This document shows, piece after piece, positions 1 through 7,912 of a stretch of DNA of 14,786 bases. Under the pieces are notes generated by a model. That model saw only the letters and a program-made list of their open reading frames with translations. It was not told where the DNA came from and ran no database searches. A program made the position numbers and the translations under genes. The stretch spans positions 1 through 14,786 of the forward strand of contig URIR01000041.1 in assembly GCA_900547955.1 (NCBI GenBank). The letters are read 5' to 3'. The DNA is from an uncultured Eubacteriales bacterium (GTDB lineage: Bacteria; Bacillota; Clostridia; Christensenellales; QALW01). Within the stretch, counting starts at the first letter, position 1. Each line of letters opens with the position of its first letter.

Positions 1-2
1 CA

Positions 3-629
3 TATTCTGTACCATTAGGGACAAAGGCCGAGCAGATATTGAGGAATACCCTTACTAAGAAACAGATGACTGAGCAGGAAACACAGTATTACAACAGCAT
101 GCCTGATGAGATAAAAATGCTGACCCGCGCCGAGGCCATAGAGCGGCTGGAGGAGCTTGACCAGTGGCTGGATGAGAATCAAAAGGAATTTTCCGAATAT
201 ACCTCTGAGGAAAAAGCGCAGCTGAATGAGGCATATAATGAGCGGCTGGCCTGTAAATTATATATCGATTGCCTGGCTACGGGTTCCGAGCATGCTATAG
301 GCCGGATTGATTCTACGCTTATATTATATGAGGGACGTATTGCGGAATTAGGCTATCTTATTGCCGATTATCCAGATCAGCAGAATCTTAAGAGTAAAAA
401 AGCTATGATGGAATTTCTTGCTGATGTGCTTTATGACCTCAAGACCAAGGCTCAAAATGGCGATTATGACTATAATACTGTAATGAGAAACGTAAATTAT
501 ATAGAGAATTATTTCAATTTCCGTAATGATGTTTTATATCTTGAGTCTGTTTCAGAGGAACTATTTGACGAATATGCCCGGCGGTATGACGCCGGAGAGG
601 AATTAAAGTCAATATTAGGTTTTGGCTGA
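3..629 (+). CDS. Hypothetical protein, 5'-partial, mostly helical
   Basis: I do not recognise this protein. The reading frame is open to the left edge of the window with no stop, so the gene probably starts outside it. Within the window, possible starts are a TTG at 39 and an ATG at 66, but neither has a good Shine-Dalgarno sequence, and the codons upstream of 39 read as ordinary protein. The visible product is rich in Glu, Asp, Lys, Leu and Tyr, has long stretches with helical character (for example the segment around LTRAEAIERLEELDQWLDEN), and has no signal peptide or membrane span. It is therefore probably a soluble, cytoplasmic, acidic alpha-helical protein. It converges on the minus-strand glycosidase gene, with a hairpin between them. 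No function can be assigned. Confidence is high that it is coding and low for its true start. Confidence 0.7.
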   Translation, partial: YSVPLGTKAEQILRNTLTKKQMTEQETQYYNSMPDEIKMLTRAEAIERLEELDQWLDENQKEFSEYTSEEKAQLNEAYNERLACKLYIDCLATGSEHAIGRIDSTLILYEGRIAELGYLIADYPDQQNLKSKKAMMEFLADVLYDLKTKAQNGDYDYNTVMRNVNYIENYFNFRNDVLYLESVSEELFDEYARRYDAGEELKSILGFG

Positions 630-655
630 AGGCTTAAGCTGAATAGGGTTCTGAA

Positions 656-690
656 AAAGGGAGGGGCGGAGGCCTCTCCTTTATTATTTG
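656..690 (+). terminator. Possible intrinsic terminator between convergent genes
   Basis: An imperfect hairpin follows the stop codon of the first gene. AAAGG plus GAGG (656-664) pairs with CCTC plus CCTTT (673-676 and 678-682), with one bulged T and an 8-base loop, and is followed by the T-rich stretch TTATTATTTG. The stem has a bulge and the U-tract is interrupted, so this is a moderate call. It could serve the + strand gene, and because the stem flanks are A-rich on the left it might also act on the opposing gene. Confidence 0.5.
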
Positions 691-705
691 TCAAAGCGCA
701 TGCGT

Positions 706-3138
706 TTAGGTGTGGGAGTAATTTGCATCGCAGAGATATATGCTGCATTTGGTATCAGGATTTTTGCAAAGCGCGTAGACGGTAATTGAGCGGCTCTGAA
801 TTTTGGGAGGGAGATGCAGATAATAAGTATAGCAGCTTGAAGCGGCTGTTACGGGCGATTCCCAATGATTGACGGGGAAGGAGGGAGCGCGGTCGTCAAA
901 GCCTATGTATTGGCCGTCTGAAAATGCGGCGCAATATACCTCTTCAGCGCCATGCATTTCTTCAACTGCTGCGGCAAGATAGCTGCCCGGCTTAAAGTCT
1001 GGAAGGGTTAAAATGATTTTCTGAGCGTATTTAAAGTCTGTGCGTGAATAATGCGCCAGCATATTGTTTGCGCTTGGAGCTTCGGGTTCCACGAGCCGGC
1101 CGTTCTTTATAATACGCACAGCATATATTCTGTCCATGGGATCAGCTAGCCTGAAATAACGCAGGGAGCCGTTTATGCCGTAGCTTGCCCGCCTTAGCCT
1201 GCCGCAGCATTGCTTTATGTTATGCACGGTATGCATTACGACAGGGGCGTAAAAGGTCTCTTCTAGAGTGATAATATTTTCAAGCTGTCCGCTTTGCCAG
1301 TTCTCAAGGTCAAGCGAATAATCGCATAATCTGGGCGCAGCTTGAGCGGGCACTTCGTATATCGGAGCCGCAGCTTCAAAATAATCAATTTCTATTGAAT
1401 CGGCTTCCAGAATATTTTTTAAATCTATTCTAAGGCAGCCGCCATGCAGCCGCGTGCCGTAATAGCGGGAAAGCGCATCGAAAAAGGTGTCATGGCGCCC
1501 GTCAAAGAGGGCGCTTGATTCGCAGCCTCTGGCCATATATGTCGCTTGGCCGAAAAAAGCGGTACGAGCGTTTCTGACGGCAGGAAATGCGCTTTCACCT
1601 GCCCTGGCGGCCGACTGCGCTTCCAGACTGTCCGAGCTGGCTCTGAAGCAGGTGGCTTCATATAGCGCCTGCGCATTATCAGGGTACGGGCAGTCAGCTA
1701 AAGCACCCAAGAATACTGGAGCCTTTAACGTATCGTCTTTAGACGGCGGTGATTTTAGAGCGATTTTTCTTGCCGCACCGGCGAAAGCTATGGGGGAGCC
1801 GTCCGATTGTACCAGCTTAAGCTTCATTCTTGAACGGGGACCATTAATCAATATGCAGTCTCCTTCATGTTTAAGTTCAGAGGTATGCTCATCGGCCGCA
1901 TTGGAAACAGTTCCATTAAAGGAAACAGTATCTAGCGGGAAATCATATATAACCTGATATTTACAATTAGTAAGCATTAAATACTCGGAATTAAAGCGTT
2001 CCTTTTCCACTATGGCCGCTAAAAATGAGCGGAAGGGAGGGATTTTTAAGCTTACCTGTTCCCCGTAATGGAATAAGCCTACAAATTCTTCATACGGGTG
2101 ATGTATAATTACAGCTGCTTCCGCGCAGTTCGCCAGTCCTATTTCTTCGTCCAGCTTAATATTAATGGTCATTTCTTCCCATGTTAGATTTCTCAGGGTT
2201 ATTAAACGGGTGCGGCCGTCTCCCCTTGAAACGGGAAACATTCCGTAGCTTTTAGGTAAAAGCATTCCGCTGGTGAGAAGCTGAGCATATCTGGCCTGTA
2301 AAACGTATATGCGCGCCAGCTTTGCCTGCTCCTCATCTCTAAGCAGCCAAGGGTTGCCGTAAATTTCCGGGGCAAGTATAAGCGCGCGGCTGAATGCCTG
2401 CAATATAAGCTCGTCCTCAAAAAAATCCAGACAGGAAGAGAGGCATATGCCGTGGTCCTCGCTTAACCTATCTAAATTGGGAGTTAGGCCCCTTGAAAGA
2501 GCTCCTGCTCTGTGGTGGGGGGCGGGATAAGAGTTGGACATCCACACGTCTATATAGGTTTCAGCGCCTTCCCAAAGGGTAGTGGTGGCGTAAAGCTCGG
2601 CTGGTCCCAGGTTGTTGCGGTGATTTAAAAGAATTAAATCAGGGCAGTAGCTGCGGCATTCGCGTATCATTTGGGCGAAAACCGGCTGTTTTTCCTCACG
2701 CAGCCAGTCACATACTGCGTCCACTTTAAATTCCATAAAATTATAATCCCGGCAAAGACGTATTATAAGCTCCCGTCGGGCTTTCTCTTCTTCGGGCGTA
2801 TTTCCAAAGCCGTCCGCGCCGCACCATACGCCCAGTCTTATGCCCGTTTCTGCGGCTGCGCGGGCTATAGGGCCGTAGCCCTCAGGAAATTGCTTTTGAA
2901 GCTTTTCCTTATTCTTGGCGGCGTAGGTGCCGTTAGAGCCGTCCAGGTTGCCGGCGTCCCAGGCGTATAGCTTTATTTGCATACCGTACTCATTCTTAAG
3001 CCATTTAAAATAGGCAAGATTAATTAAGGTTTGAGTCTGAGTAGCGCCTTCGTTGGTATTGTTGAGCCAGGAAAAATATTGTGGTATGGACGGAGTAGCT
3101 TGGTCTGCTCCGCTGGTTTGCTTGTTTTTAGCGTCCAT
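706..3138 (-). CDS. Putative clan GH-D-like glycoside hydrolase with C-terminal F5/8-type domain
   Basis: This 810-residue protein has no signal peptide, so it is likely cytoplasmic. Residues about 40-300 look like a glycosidase TIM barrel of the GH27/GH36 type. There is a strand with YAWDAG near 59-63, then a GIRLGVWCGADG segment (99-110) at the place where GH36 enzymes have their conserved Trp strand. FKVDAV (137-142) follows, and its D140 matches the K-x-D nucleophile motif of clan GH-D. Residues about 300-375 look like the beta domain that follows such barrels. Residues about 530-690 resemble an F5/8-type C (discoidin/CBM32-like) carbohydrate-binding module: ALFDGRHDTFF, then GGCLRIDL, then a closing RYFRLADP...YAVRIIKNGR segment. 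By family logic it would release a terminal sugar from an oligosaccharide. The exact substrate is unknown, and the acid/base region reads WMSNSY (199-204) rather than the usual W-x-S-D. The start is the ATG at 3138, preceded by a perfect GGAGG about 5 bases upstream. The family assignment is by eye. Confidence 0.65.
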   Translation of the reverse strand: MDAKNKQTSGADQATPSIPQYFSWLNNTNEGATQTQTLINLAYFKWLKNEYGMQIKLYAWDAGNLDGSNGTYAAKNKEKLQKQFPEGYGPIARAAAETGIRLGVWCGADGFGNTPEEEKARRELIIRLCRDYNFMEFKVDAVCDWLREEKQPVFAQMIRECRSYCPDLILLNHRNNLGPAELYATTTLWEGAETYIDVWMSNSYPAPHHRAGALSRGLTPNLDRLSEDHGICLSSCLDFFEDELILQAFSRALILAPEIYGNPWLLRDEEQAKLARIYVLQARYAQLLTSGMLLPKSYGMFPVSRGDGRTRLITLRNLTWEEMTINIKLDEEIGLANCAEAAVIIHHPYEEFVGLFHYGEQVSLKIPPFRSFLAAIVEKERFNSEYLMLTNCKYQVIYDFPLDTVSFNGTVSNAADEHTSELKHEGDCILINGPRSRMKLKLVQSDGSPIAFAGAARKIALKSPPSKDDTLKAPVFLGALADCPYPDNAQALYEATCFRASSDSLEAQSAARAGESAFPAVRNARTAFFGQATYMARGCESSALFDGRHDTFFDALSRYYGTRLHGGCLRIDLKNILEADSIEIDYFEAAAPIYEVPAQAAPRLCDYSLDLENWQSGQLENIITLEETFYAPVVMHTVHNIKQCCGRLRRASYGINGSLRYFRLADPMDRIYAVRIIKNGRLVEPEAPSANNMLAHYSRTDFKYAQKIILTLPDFKPGSYLAAAVEEMHGAEEVYCAAFSDGQYIGFDDRAPSFPVNHWESPVTAASSCYTYYLHLPPKIQSRSITVYALCKNPDTKCSIYLCDANYSHT

Positions 3139-3220
3139 ATTTGCCTCCTTTCTTCGTTAGCCTTTTACGGCCGGCGCGCGGATTCCATTTATTGCAATAT
3201 TACGGCGCACGTTATCTTAT

Positions 3221-3260
3221 AAAGCGGCTTCGGGCCTAAAAGGCCGCAGGCCGGAGCTTT
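3221..3260 (-). terminator. GC-rich hairpin downstream of the acyl-CoA synthetase operon
   Basis: A long interrupted inverted repeat closes with GGCC-TAAAA-GGCC (3233-3236 with 3242-3245) and is extended outward by GGCTT/AGGCC and AAAGC/GCTTT arms with small internal loops. On the minus strand the 3' arm ends in GCTTTAT, a short U-stretch only. Its position, about 70 bases after the synthetase stop and just before the glycosidase gene, suits a terminator, but the U-tract is weak. I see no convincing promoter for the glycosidase gene between here and its ribosome binding site. Confidence 0.45.
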
Positions 3261-3331
3261 TCCGGTTATTGCGGCCGTTTATGCCCAACGCTGGGATTTT
3301 GCTTTTTACTCAGGCGAATAATAAAATATTT

Positions 3332-4999
3332 TCAGCCCTTGTCCTCCTCGCGTATCTGCACGCGGCGTATCTTGCCGCTTATGGTCTTGGGCAGCTCTTC
3401 TACAAATTCTATTACGCGCGGATACTTATACGGAGCGGTGGTATGCTTTACATGCTCCTGCAATTCCTTTATAAGCTCGTCGCTGGGAGCATAGCCCTTT
3501 GAAAGCACTACGGTGGCTTTAACAATCTGGCCCCGTATGGGGTGAGGCATGCCCGTTATGGCGCATTCCAGCACGGCTGGGTGCTCAAGGAGCGCGCTTT
3601 CCACCTCAAACGGCCCTATGCGGTAGCCCGAGCTTTTTATAACGTCGTCCGTCCTTCCTACAAACCAGTAATAGCCATGCTCGTCTCTCCAGGCGGTGTC
3701 GCCCGTGTGATAATAGCCGTCGTGCCAGGCAGAATTGGTCAGAGCCTCGTCCCGGTAATAGCCCAGGAACATGCCTACCGGCTTATGCTCTCTGTCGGCG
3801 CGTATGGTGATTTCTCCCACGTCTCCGTCGGGTACCTGCTGCCCGTTTTCATCCAGAAGGGTTATTTCATAGCCGGGAGTGGGACGTCCCATAGAGCCGG
3901 GGCATACCTTCATGCCCGGATAGGTGGCCAGGGTAAGGGTGGTTTCGGTCTGGCCATAGCCCTCGCGCAGCGTTATGCCGGTAAATTCGCGGAACTTATC
4001 CATTATTTCAGGGTTTAACGGCTCGCCTGCATTAGTGCATTCCTTAAGAGAAGAAAGGTCATATTTGGACATATCCTCCTTGACCAGAAAGCGATAAATA
4101 GTCGGAGGCGCGCAGAAGGTGGTTATCTTATAATCCTGCATTATCTTTAAAAGGTCGCATGGAACGAATTTATCAAAATCATATACCATTATGCAGGTTT
4201 CAGCCAGCCATTGTCCATAGAGCTTGCCCCAGGCAGCCTTGCCCCAGCCGGTATCAGATACTGTCAGGTGTATGCCGTCCGGGTCCACTTTGTGCCAGAA
4301 GGCCGCCGTAGTTATATGGGCCAGCGCGTAAAGGTAATCGTGCGCTACCATTTTGGGCATGCCGGTGGTGCCAGAGGTGAAGTAGATTAGCATTATGTCG
4401 CTGTTTTTGGTAGCCGCTTCGCCCGTAGGACGGGTAAATTGGTCGCTGGCCGCGTTTACGCCCTTATGAAAATCCAGCCAGCCGCTGTTTTCAGGCGCGT
4501 TGGTGGTTATGAGCAGCTTTAATGAGGGGCATTCAGGCGCCGCCTCCTGCACGCGGTGAGAGATGTCGCCGTCTGAAGTGCATACTATGCATTTTATATC
4601 CGCCATATTGCAGCGGTAGATTATGTCCTTTGGAGTAAGCAGGTTGGAGGCGGGTATGGTTATAGCGCCCAATTTGTGCAGCGCAAGGATGGTCCACCAG
4701 TATTCATAGTGCCGCTTAAGTATAAGCATTACGGCGTCCCCTTTGCCTATGCCCAGCCCTTTAAGGTAATTGGCTGTTTTATCCGAGTAGTATTTCATTT
4801 CGGCAAATGTGAAATCTCGCTTTTCCCCTGCAACGTTTGTCCATCTCATAGCCAGCTTGTTGGGAGATTTTTTCGCCAGCTCGTCTATGCAGTCATAGGC
4901 GAAGTTAAAGTTTTCGGGTATTTCCAGTTTATAGTTTTTATAAAAATCTTCATAATCCGCGTAGTCCTTGCGGACGTATTTTTCAAATAACTGTGCCAT
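3332..4999 (-). CDS. AMP-forming acyl-CoA synthetase (medium/short-chain type)
   Basis: This enzyme of the adenylate-forming (ANL) superfamily activates a carboxylic acid with ATP to an acyl-AMP and transfers it to CoA. All core motifs are present in the 555 residues: the P-loop YFTSGTTGMPKM (206-217), GYGQTET (347-353), YHTGDT (430-435), the hinge GRTDDVIKSSGYRI (448-461), and the C-terminal catalytic lysine K543 in ISGKIRR. The N-terminal part (WTNVAGEKRDFTF, KRHYEYWWTILALHKLGA) resembles medium-chain acyl-CoA synthetases (the ACSM/MACS group) more than canonical acetyl-CoA synthetase, which is about 100 residues longer. A short, branched-chain or aromatic acid is therefore a plausible substrate, but it cannot be fixed from sequence. 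The protein is cytosolic. A GGAGG lies 12 bases before the ATG, which is rather far. The gene follows the XRE-cupin regulator by 36 bases and is probably its main target. Confidence 0.92.
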   Translation of the reverse strand: MAQLFEKYVRKDYADYEDFYKNYKLEIPENFNFAYDCIDELAKKSPNKLAMRWTNVAGEKRDFTFAEMKYYSDKTANYLKGLGIGKGDAVMLILKRHYEYWWTILALHKLGAITIPASNLLTPKDIIYRCNMADIKCIVCTSDGDISHRVQEAAPECPSLKLLITTNAPENSGWLDFHKGVNAASDQFTRPTGEAATKNSDIMLIYFTSGTTGMPKMVAHDYLYALAHITTAAFWHKVDPDGIHLTVSDTGWGKAAWGKLYGQWLAETCIMVYDFDKFVPCDLLKIMQDYKITTFCAPPTIYRFLVKEDMSKYDLSSLKECTNAGEPLNPEIMDKFREFTGITLREGYGQTETTLTLATYPGMKVCPGSMGRPTPGYEITLLDENGQQVPDGDVGEITIRADREHKPVGMFLGYYRDEALTNSAWHDGYYHTGDTAWRDEHGYYWFVGRTDDVIKSSGYRIGPFEVESALLEHPAVLECAITGMPHPIRGQIVKATVVLSKGYAPSDELIKELQEHVKHTTAPYKYPRVIEFVEELPKTISGKIRRVQIREEDKG

Positions 5000-5035
5000 A
5001 TTCTGTTTTATCCTCCGTGCCCTTAAGGCGAAAAT

Positions 5036-5593
5036 TTATTTTATTATTATGGTTATAAACTGGCATTCGTCGCAGTCCACGGCATACATTGCGTGCGGAT
5101 GAGTGCAGTCGTAATAGACGGAGTCCCCTTTTTCCAGACGTACTGTGTAATCGTCCAGACAAAACAGCAGACTGCCTGATACTATATACATAAATTCCTG
5201 GCTTTCGTGGCTGTTAGGCTCCCGCTGGCCCGGCTTTATATCCGAACGCACGGTAACAAAAAACGGGTCGGCTTTGCGGTCCTTGAAATTATAGGCCAGA
5301 TGCTGATGGTTGTAATCCTTGCGCCTTTCATATCTGAGCCCCTGCCCGGCCTTTACTACCGAGCAGAAATCCAATTTAGGATGCTCTCCCGTAAGCAGCT
5401 CGGCCATCTCTATGCCAAGAATATTGCTTGCCTTGTATAAAAATGTGAATGAAAAGTCCTGTTCTCCTTTTTCGTAAGAAAGATATTCGTCCAGAGACAT
5501 ATCCATTTTAGCGGCCATATCCGTTTGACTAATGCCTCTAATCTCCCTCATATCGCTAATCCTCAGGGCTATAAGTTTGATTTGTTCGTTCAT
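5036..5593 (-). CDS. XRE-family transcriptional regulator with cupin domain
   Basis: This is a DNA-binding regulator with a small-molecule sensor domain. Residues about 8-68 form a helix-turn-helix of the XRE/Cro type (MREIRGISQTDMAAKMDMSL, then YEKGEQDFSF). Residues about 110-185 form a cupin_2 barrel: motif 1 around NSHESQEFMYIVSG (H129, E133) and motif 2 around KGDSVYYDCTHPHAMY (H165, H167). The 185-residue length is usual for this two-domain class. Its ATG overlaps the tadA stop in an ATGA arrangement, with AAGGA about 8 bases upstream, so it is translationally coupled to tadA. In many Firmicutes such regulators sit directly upstream of an acyl-CoA synthetase gene, as here. I infer that it controls the ligase in response to an acid or acyl-CoA. 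The ligand and operator are not visible. Confidence 0.88.
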   Translation of the reverse strand: MNEQIKLIALRISDMREIRGISQTDMAAKMDMSLDEYLSYEKGEQDFSFTFLYKASNILGIEMAELLTGEHPKLDFCSVVKAGQGLRYERRKDYNHQHLAYNFKDRKADPFFVTVRSDIKPGQREPNSHESQEFMYIVSGSLLFCLDDYTVRLEKGDSVYYDCTHPHAMYAVDCDECQFITIIIK

Positions 5594-6180
5594 CTTTCTT
5601 CCTTCTTTCTGCGTTTTGTTTTAAAATAATTTTTTAAAAGGAGGGCGCATTCTTCTTTTAATACGCCTCCTGTAACGCCGGGTATATGGTTGAATTTAAG
5701 TTCATACGAGCATAGGTTTATTTTGGAGCCGCAGGCGCCCGCCTTAATATCAGACGCGCCGTATATAATGCGGGCTATGCGGGCGTTTATTGCCGCTCCC
5801 GCGCACATGGGGCAGGGCTCAAGCGTAACATAAAGCTCGCAACCGTGCAAATTCCAGCCGCTTAATTTTTTTGCGGCCCTGCGCAAAGCGTTTATCTCTG
5901 CGTGCCCCGATGGGTCGTGCGTTTTTTCGCGGGTATTATATCCGCGCGCGATTATCGTCCCATTTTTTACTATAAGCGCCCCTACGGGCACTTCATCTTT
6001 TTCAGCAGCCTTTTGGGCCTGCTTTAAAGCCTGGCGCATGAAAAATTCGTCTTTATCTATAATTTTTGCACAGAGCGGCCGGACGCTGTCATTAACGGCG
6101 CGGCCTGATTTATGGCTGGCTGTTTTTTTGGCTGCTGCGGCCGGCTGGTCGTCAGGTTTAACTGGGTCAGCCCGCTTCAT
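5590..6180 (-). CDS. tadA: tRNA-specific adenosine deaminase TadA
   Basis: TadA converts adenosine to inosine at wobble position 34 of tRNA-Arg(ACG), allowing one tRNA to read several codons. The zinc-dependent deaminase signature is complete: HAEIN (zinc His and the proton-shuttling Glu, residues 93-95) and PCPMC (Cys 123 and 126), preceded by the DEVPVGALIV and NTREKTHDPSG segments typical of TadA. The start is set at the ATG at 6180 because GGAGGG lies just before it; an in-frame ATG at 6210 has no such site. This start overlaps the end of the M14 gene by 14 bases. The usual TadA core begins near DEFFMRQAL, so this protein carries about 40 extra Ala/Lys-rich N-terminal residues with no recognisable domain. 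The stop overlaps the start of the regulator gene. Confidence 0.93.
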   Translation of the reverse strand: MKRADPVKPDDQPAAAAKKTASHKSGRAVNDSVRPLCAKIIDKDEFFMRQALKQAQKAAEKDEVPVGALIVKNGTIIARGYNTREKTHDPSGHAEINALRRAAKKLSGWNLHGCELYVTLEPCPMCAGAAINARIARIIYGASDIKAGACGSKINLCSYELKFNHIPGVTGGVLKEECALLLKNYFKTKRRKKEER

Positions 6181-7429
6181 ATTCCCTCCAGGCCATATGT
6201 ATGGGCACATATTTTACCGCTTGATATATGGAATCCAGTTGAGATACCTTTAAGGGATGAGAGCCCTGCCCGCATTCTATGGTAAAGCCGGGGCGGTTAA
6301 AGGCCAGAACGAACCAGTCCTTATAGCCCATGGCCAGATTATTAATGCTGCTGCCGCTTTTGGAAACCAGCGAATAATCGGTCAGCTTGGCCAATTCGCG
6401 CGCATAGGCCAAATCCCGCGTTTCGTCAGCTCCCGTCTGTCCGAAATACCAGTAAATAATTTCCCCTTTAGTGTGGTATGAGGCGGTAGAAAGAAAATCC
6501 ATCTCGCTCGTCAGGTCGGCAATGGCTATGGTTTCGGGCTCGGAAAAAGCGCTTTCGCCCGGAAAGCCCATGGAGGCGGGCACGCTGGCATAATTCTTGC
6601 CGTCGATAGAGCCGAGCACGCCGTAATTATTATTTAAATCCACGCCCAGCCCGTTGGCCTTCCACTGGCTGAAATCAGAGCGCCCCTTATTTATATCCAG
6701 CACTATATCCCGGTAGCCGTCGGGTACCGAAGCAATGCCGTTATTGACTAATTCCACTCCGTCAGGATTGACCATGGGCACGATATATACGGCCACCTGG
6801 CTGAGTATATCGGAATATTTTACTCCGTTATAGGTTAAAGCGTCGTAATCGCGTAGATAGCGCTCCAGCGTAAGCATTATGACCTGGGAGGTTATGTATT
6901 CCCGGGCGTGCATTGCTCCATGTATAAGCACCCGCTTGGATGCGGACGGGTTGCCCAGGATGATAAGGGGTATTTCCCTTTCAAAATTAGTAGTCCCGAT
7001 GGAAGAAACGGTTATCTTGTCGGGATACATGGAAGAAAGCAGGGAAATATCAGCCATGAGCTGCGTATAATCGTATTTTTGCGCCGTACCAGTAATAGGG
7101 GAGGGCGTCGGCTCGGGCGTGGGCTTTTTTGTCGGCTCTGACGTCGGCTTTTGCGAAGGAGAGGCCGAAGGAGAGGGTGAATTCGTGGGCTTTATTGTCG
7201 CCGCAGGAGTCTGGGACGCCAAAGGAGGCGCGCTAAAGGAGCCTTCAGGGATTGTTGCGGAGGGCGAGGCTTGTCCGTGTTCGGTATCTGACAAGGGCGA
7301 GCTTGTTTGAAGATTACTTTCGGTTTGCAGTCCGGCGCTGGGCGAAAGAGCCGAATCGGCCTGTCCTGCGCATCCGCAGAGCAGCGCGAGAATTAAAAAC
7401 AGTATTATAAGCCTGTATTGCTTTTTCAT
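6167..7429 (-). CDS. M14-family zinc carboxypeptidase-like lipoprotein
   Basis: This is a predicted membrane-anchored extracytoplasmic peptidase. The first 20 residues form a lipoprotein signal with lipobox ALLCGC (lipidated Cys20). Residues about 21-117 are a Pro/Ser/Thr/Lys-rich linker (repeated PS, PT and EPTP units) that would extend across the cell wall. Residues about 118-415 are the M14 domain: zinc ligands H174 and E177 in HAREY, NPDGV at 221-225, zinc ligand H319 in SYHTKGE, and catalytic E385 in FTIECG. The SYHTKGEIIYWYFG segment resembles gamma-D-glutamyl-meso-diaminopimelate endopeptidases, so peptidoglycan stem peptides are the likely substrate. Where carboxypeptidase A has Asn-Arg for substrate binding, this protein reads DLNNNY (N266-N267). 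The gene starts 12 bases after the rlmH stop, with AGGA about 10 bases before the ATG. Confidence 0.9.
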   Translation of the reverse strand: MKKQYRLIILFLILALLCGCAGQADSALSPSAGLQTESNLQTSSPLSDTEHGQASPSATIPEGSFSAPPLASQTPAATIKPTNSPSPSASPSQKPTSEPTKKPTPEPTPSPITGTAQKYDYTQLMADISLLSSMYPDKITVSSIGTTNFEREIPLIILGNPSASKRVLIHGAMHAREYITSQVIMLTLERYLRDYDALTYNGVKYSDILSQVAVYIVPMVNPDGVELVNNGIASVPDGYRDIVLDINKGRSDFSQWKANGLGVDLNNNYGVLGSIDGKNYASVPASMGFPGESAFSEPETIAIADLTSEMDFLSTASYHTKGEIIYWYFGQTGADETRDLAYARELAKLTDYSLVSKSGSSINNLAMGYKDWFVLAFNRPGFTIECGQGSHPLKVSQLDSIYQAVKYVPIHMAWREYEAG

Positions 7430-7441
7430 ATTTTATCAGTC

Positions 7442-7912
7442 CTATTTATGATAGGGCGCGCCTTCAATGATTTTAAAGCTGCGGTAAAGCTGCTCCAGCA
7501 ATAAGAGGCGGGCCATATTGTGAGTAAGGGTAAGACGGGACAGGCTCAGGCGAAGCCGGCATTTTTTAAGAATATCTTCCGAAAGCCCGTAGGAGCCGCC
7601 TATTATAAAGCAGAGCCTGGCTGAATTATCTATCAGCTCGCTTACCTTTTGAGCCAGCTCTTCGCTTGTGGGCGAAATGCCGACTATATCTAAGGCTATA
7701 TTATACGCTTTTTCGTTCATTTTGTCTAATAGCCTTTCGCACTCTTTTTTTACAGCCGCAGCCTTTTGGTCGGGACGGCGGCATTTTTCGTCGGCTACCT
7801 CAATGACGCTTATACGCCCGTAGCGGCTTAATCTTTTTAAGAATTCCGCTTGCATGTCTTTATAAAAGGGCTCGGTAAGAGCGCCGACGCAAAGTATCTT
7901 TATATCAGCCAT
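7442..7912 (-). CDS. rlmH: 23S rRNA (pseudouridine1915-N3)-methyltransferase RlmH
   Basis: RlmH is a SPOUT-class methyltransferase that uses S-adenosylmethionine to methylate pseudouridine 1915 in helix 69 of 23S rRNA on assembled ribosomes. The 156-residue length is typical. The C-terminal knot is intact: FIIGGSYGL (102-110), then the invariant block from LTHNMARLLLLEQLYRSF to the terminal YHK. The N-terminus MADIKILCVGALTEPFYKD also fits the family. The gene overlaps the CPBP protease gene by 13 bases upstream and lies 12 bases before the M14 lipoprotein gene, so it sits in the middle of the transcription unit and is probably coupled to the upstream reading frame. Confidence 0.96.
   Translation of the reverse strand: MADIKILCVGALTEPFYKDMQAEFLKRLSRYGRISVIEVADEKCRRPDQKAAAVKKECERLLDKMNEKAYNIALDIVGISPTSEELAQKVSELIDNSARLCFIIGGSYGLSEDILKKCRLRLSLSRLTLTHNMARLLLLEQLYRSFKIIEGAPYHK

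Noticed and set aside
1487..1957. 156-codon frame on the + strand inside the glycosidase gene
   Set aside because: Composition and lack of any motif or ribosome binding site mark it as a shadow of the well-supported minus-strand gene.
3139..3220. Promoter for the glycosidase gene
   Set aside because: TAATAT and TATAAG stretches occur on the minus strand, but none has a plausible -35 partner at 16-18 bases.
3542..4018. 158-codon + strand frame opposite the acyl-CoA synthetase
   Set aside because: The opposite strand encodes all core ligase motifs through this stretch, so this frame is a shadow.
6181..6210. Upstream ATG of tadA at 6210
   Set aside because: It has no Shine-Dalgarno sequence and lies deep in the M14 gene, while the ATG at 6180 has GGAGGG directly upstream.
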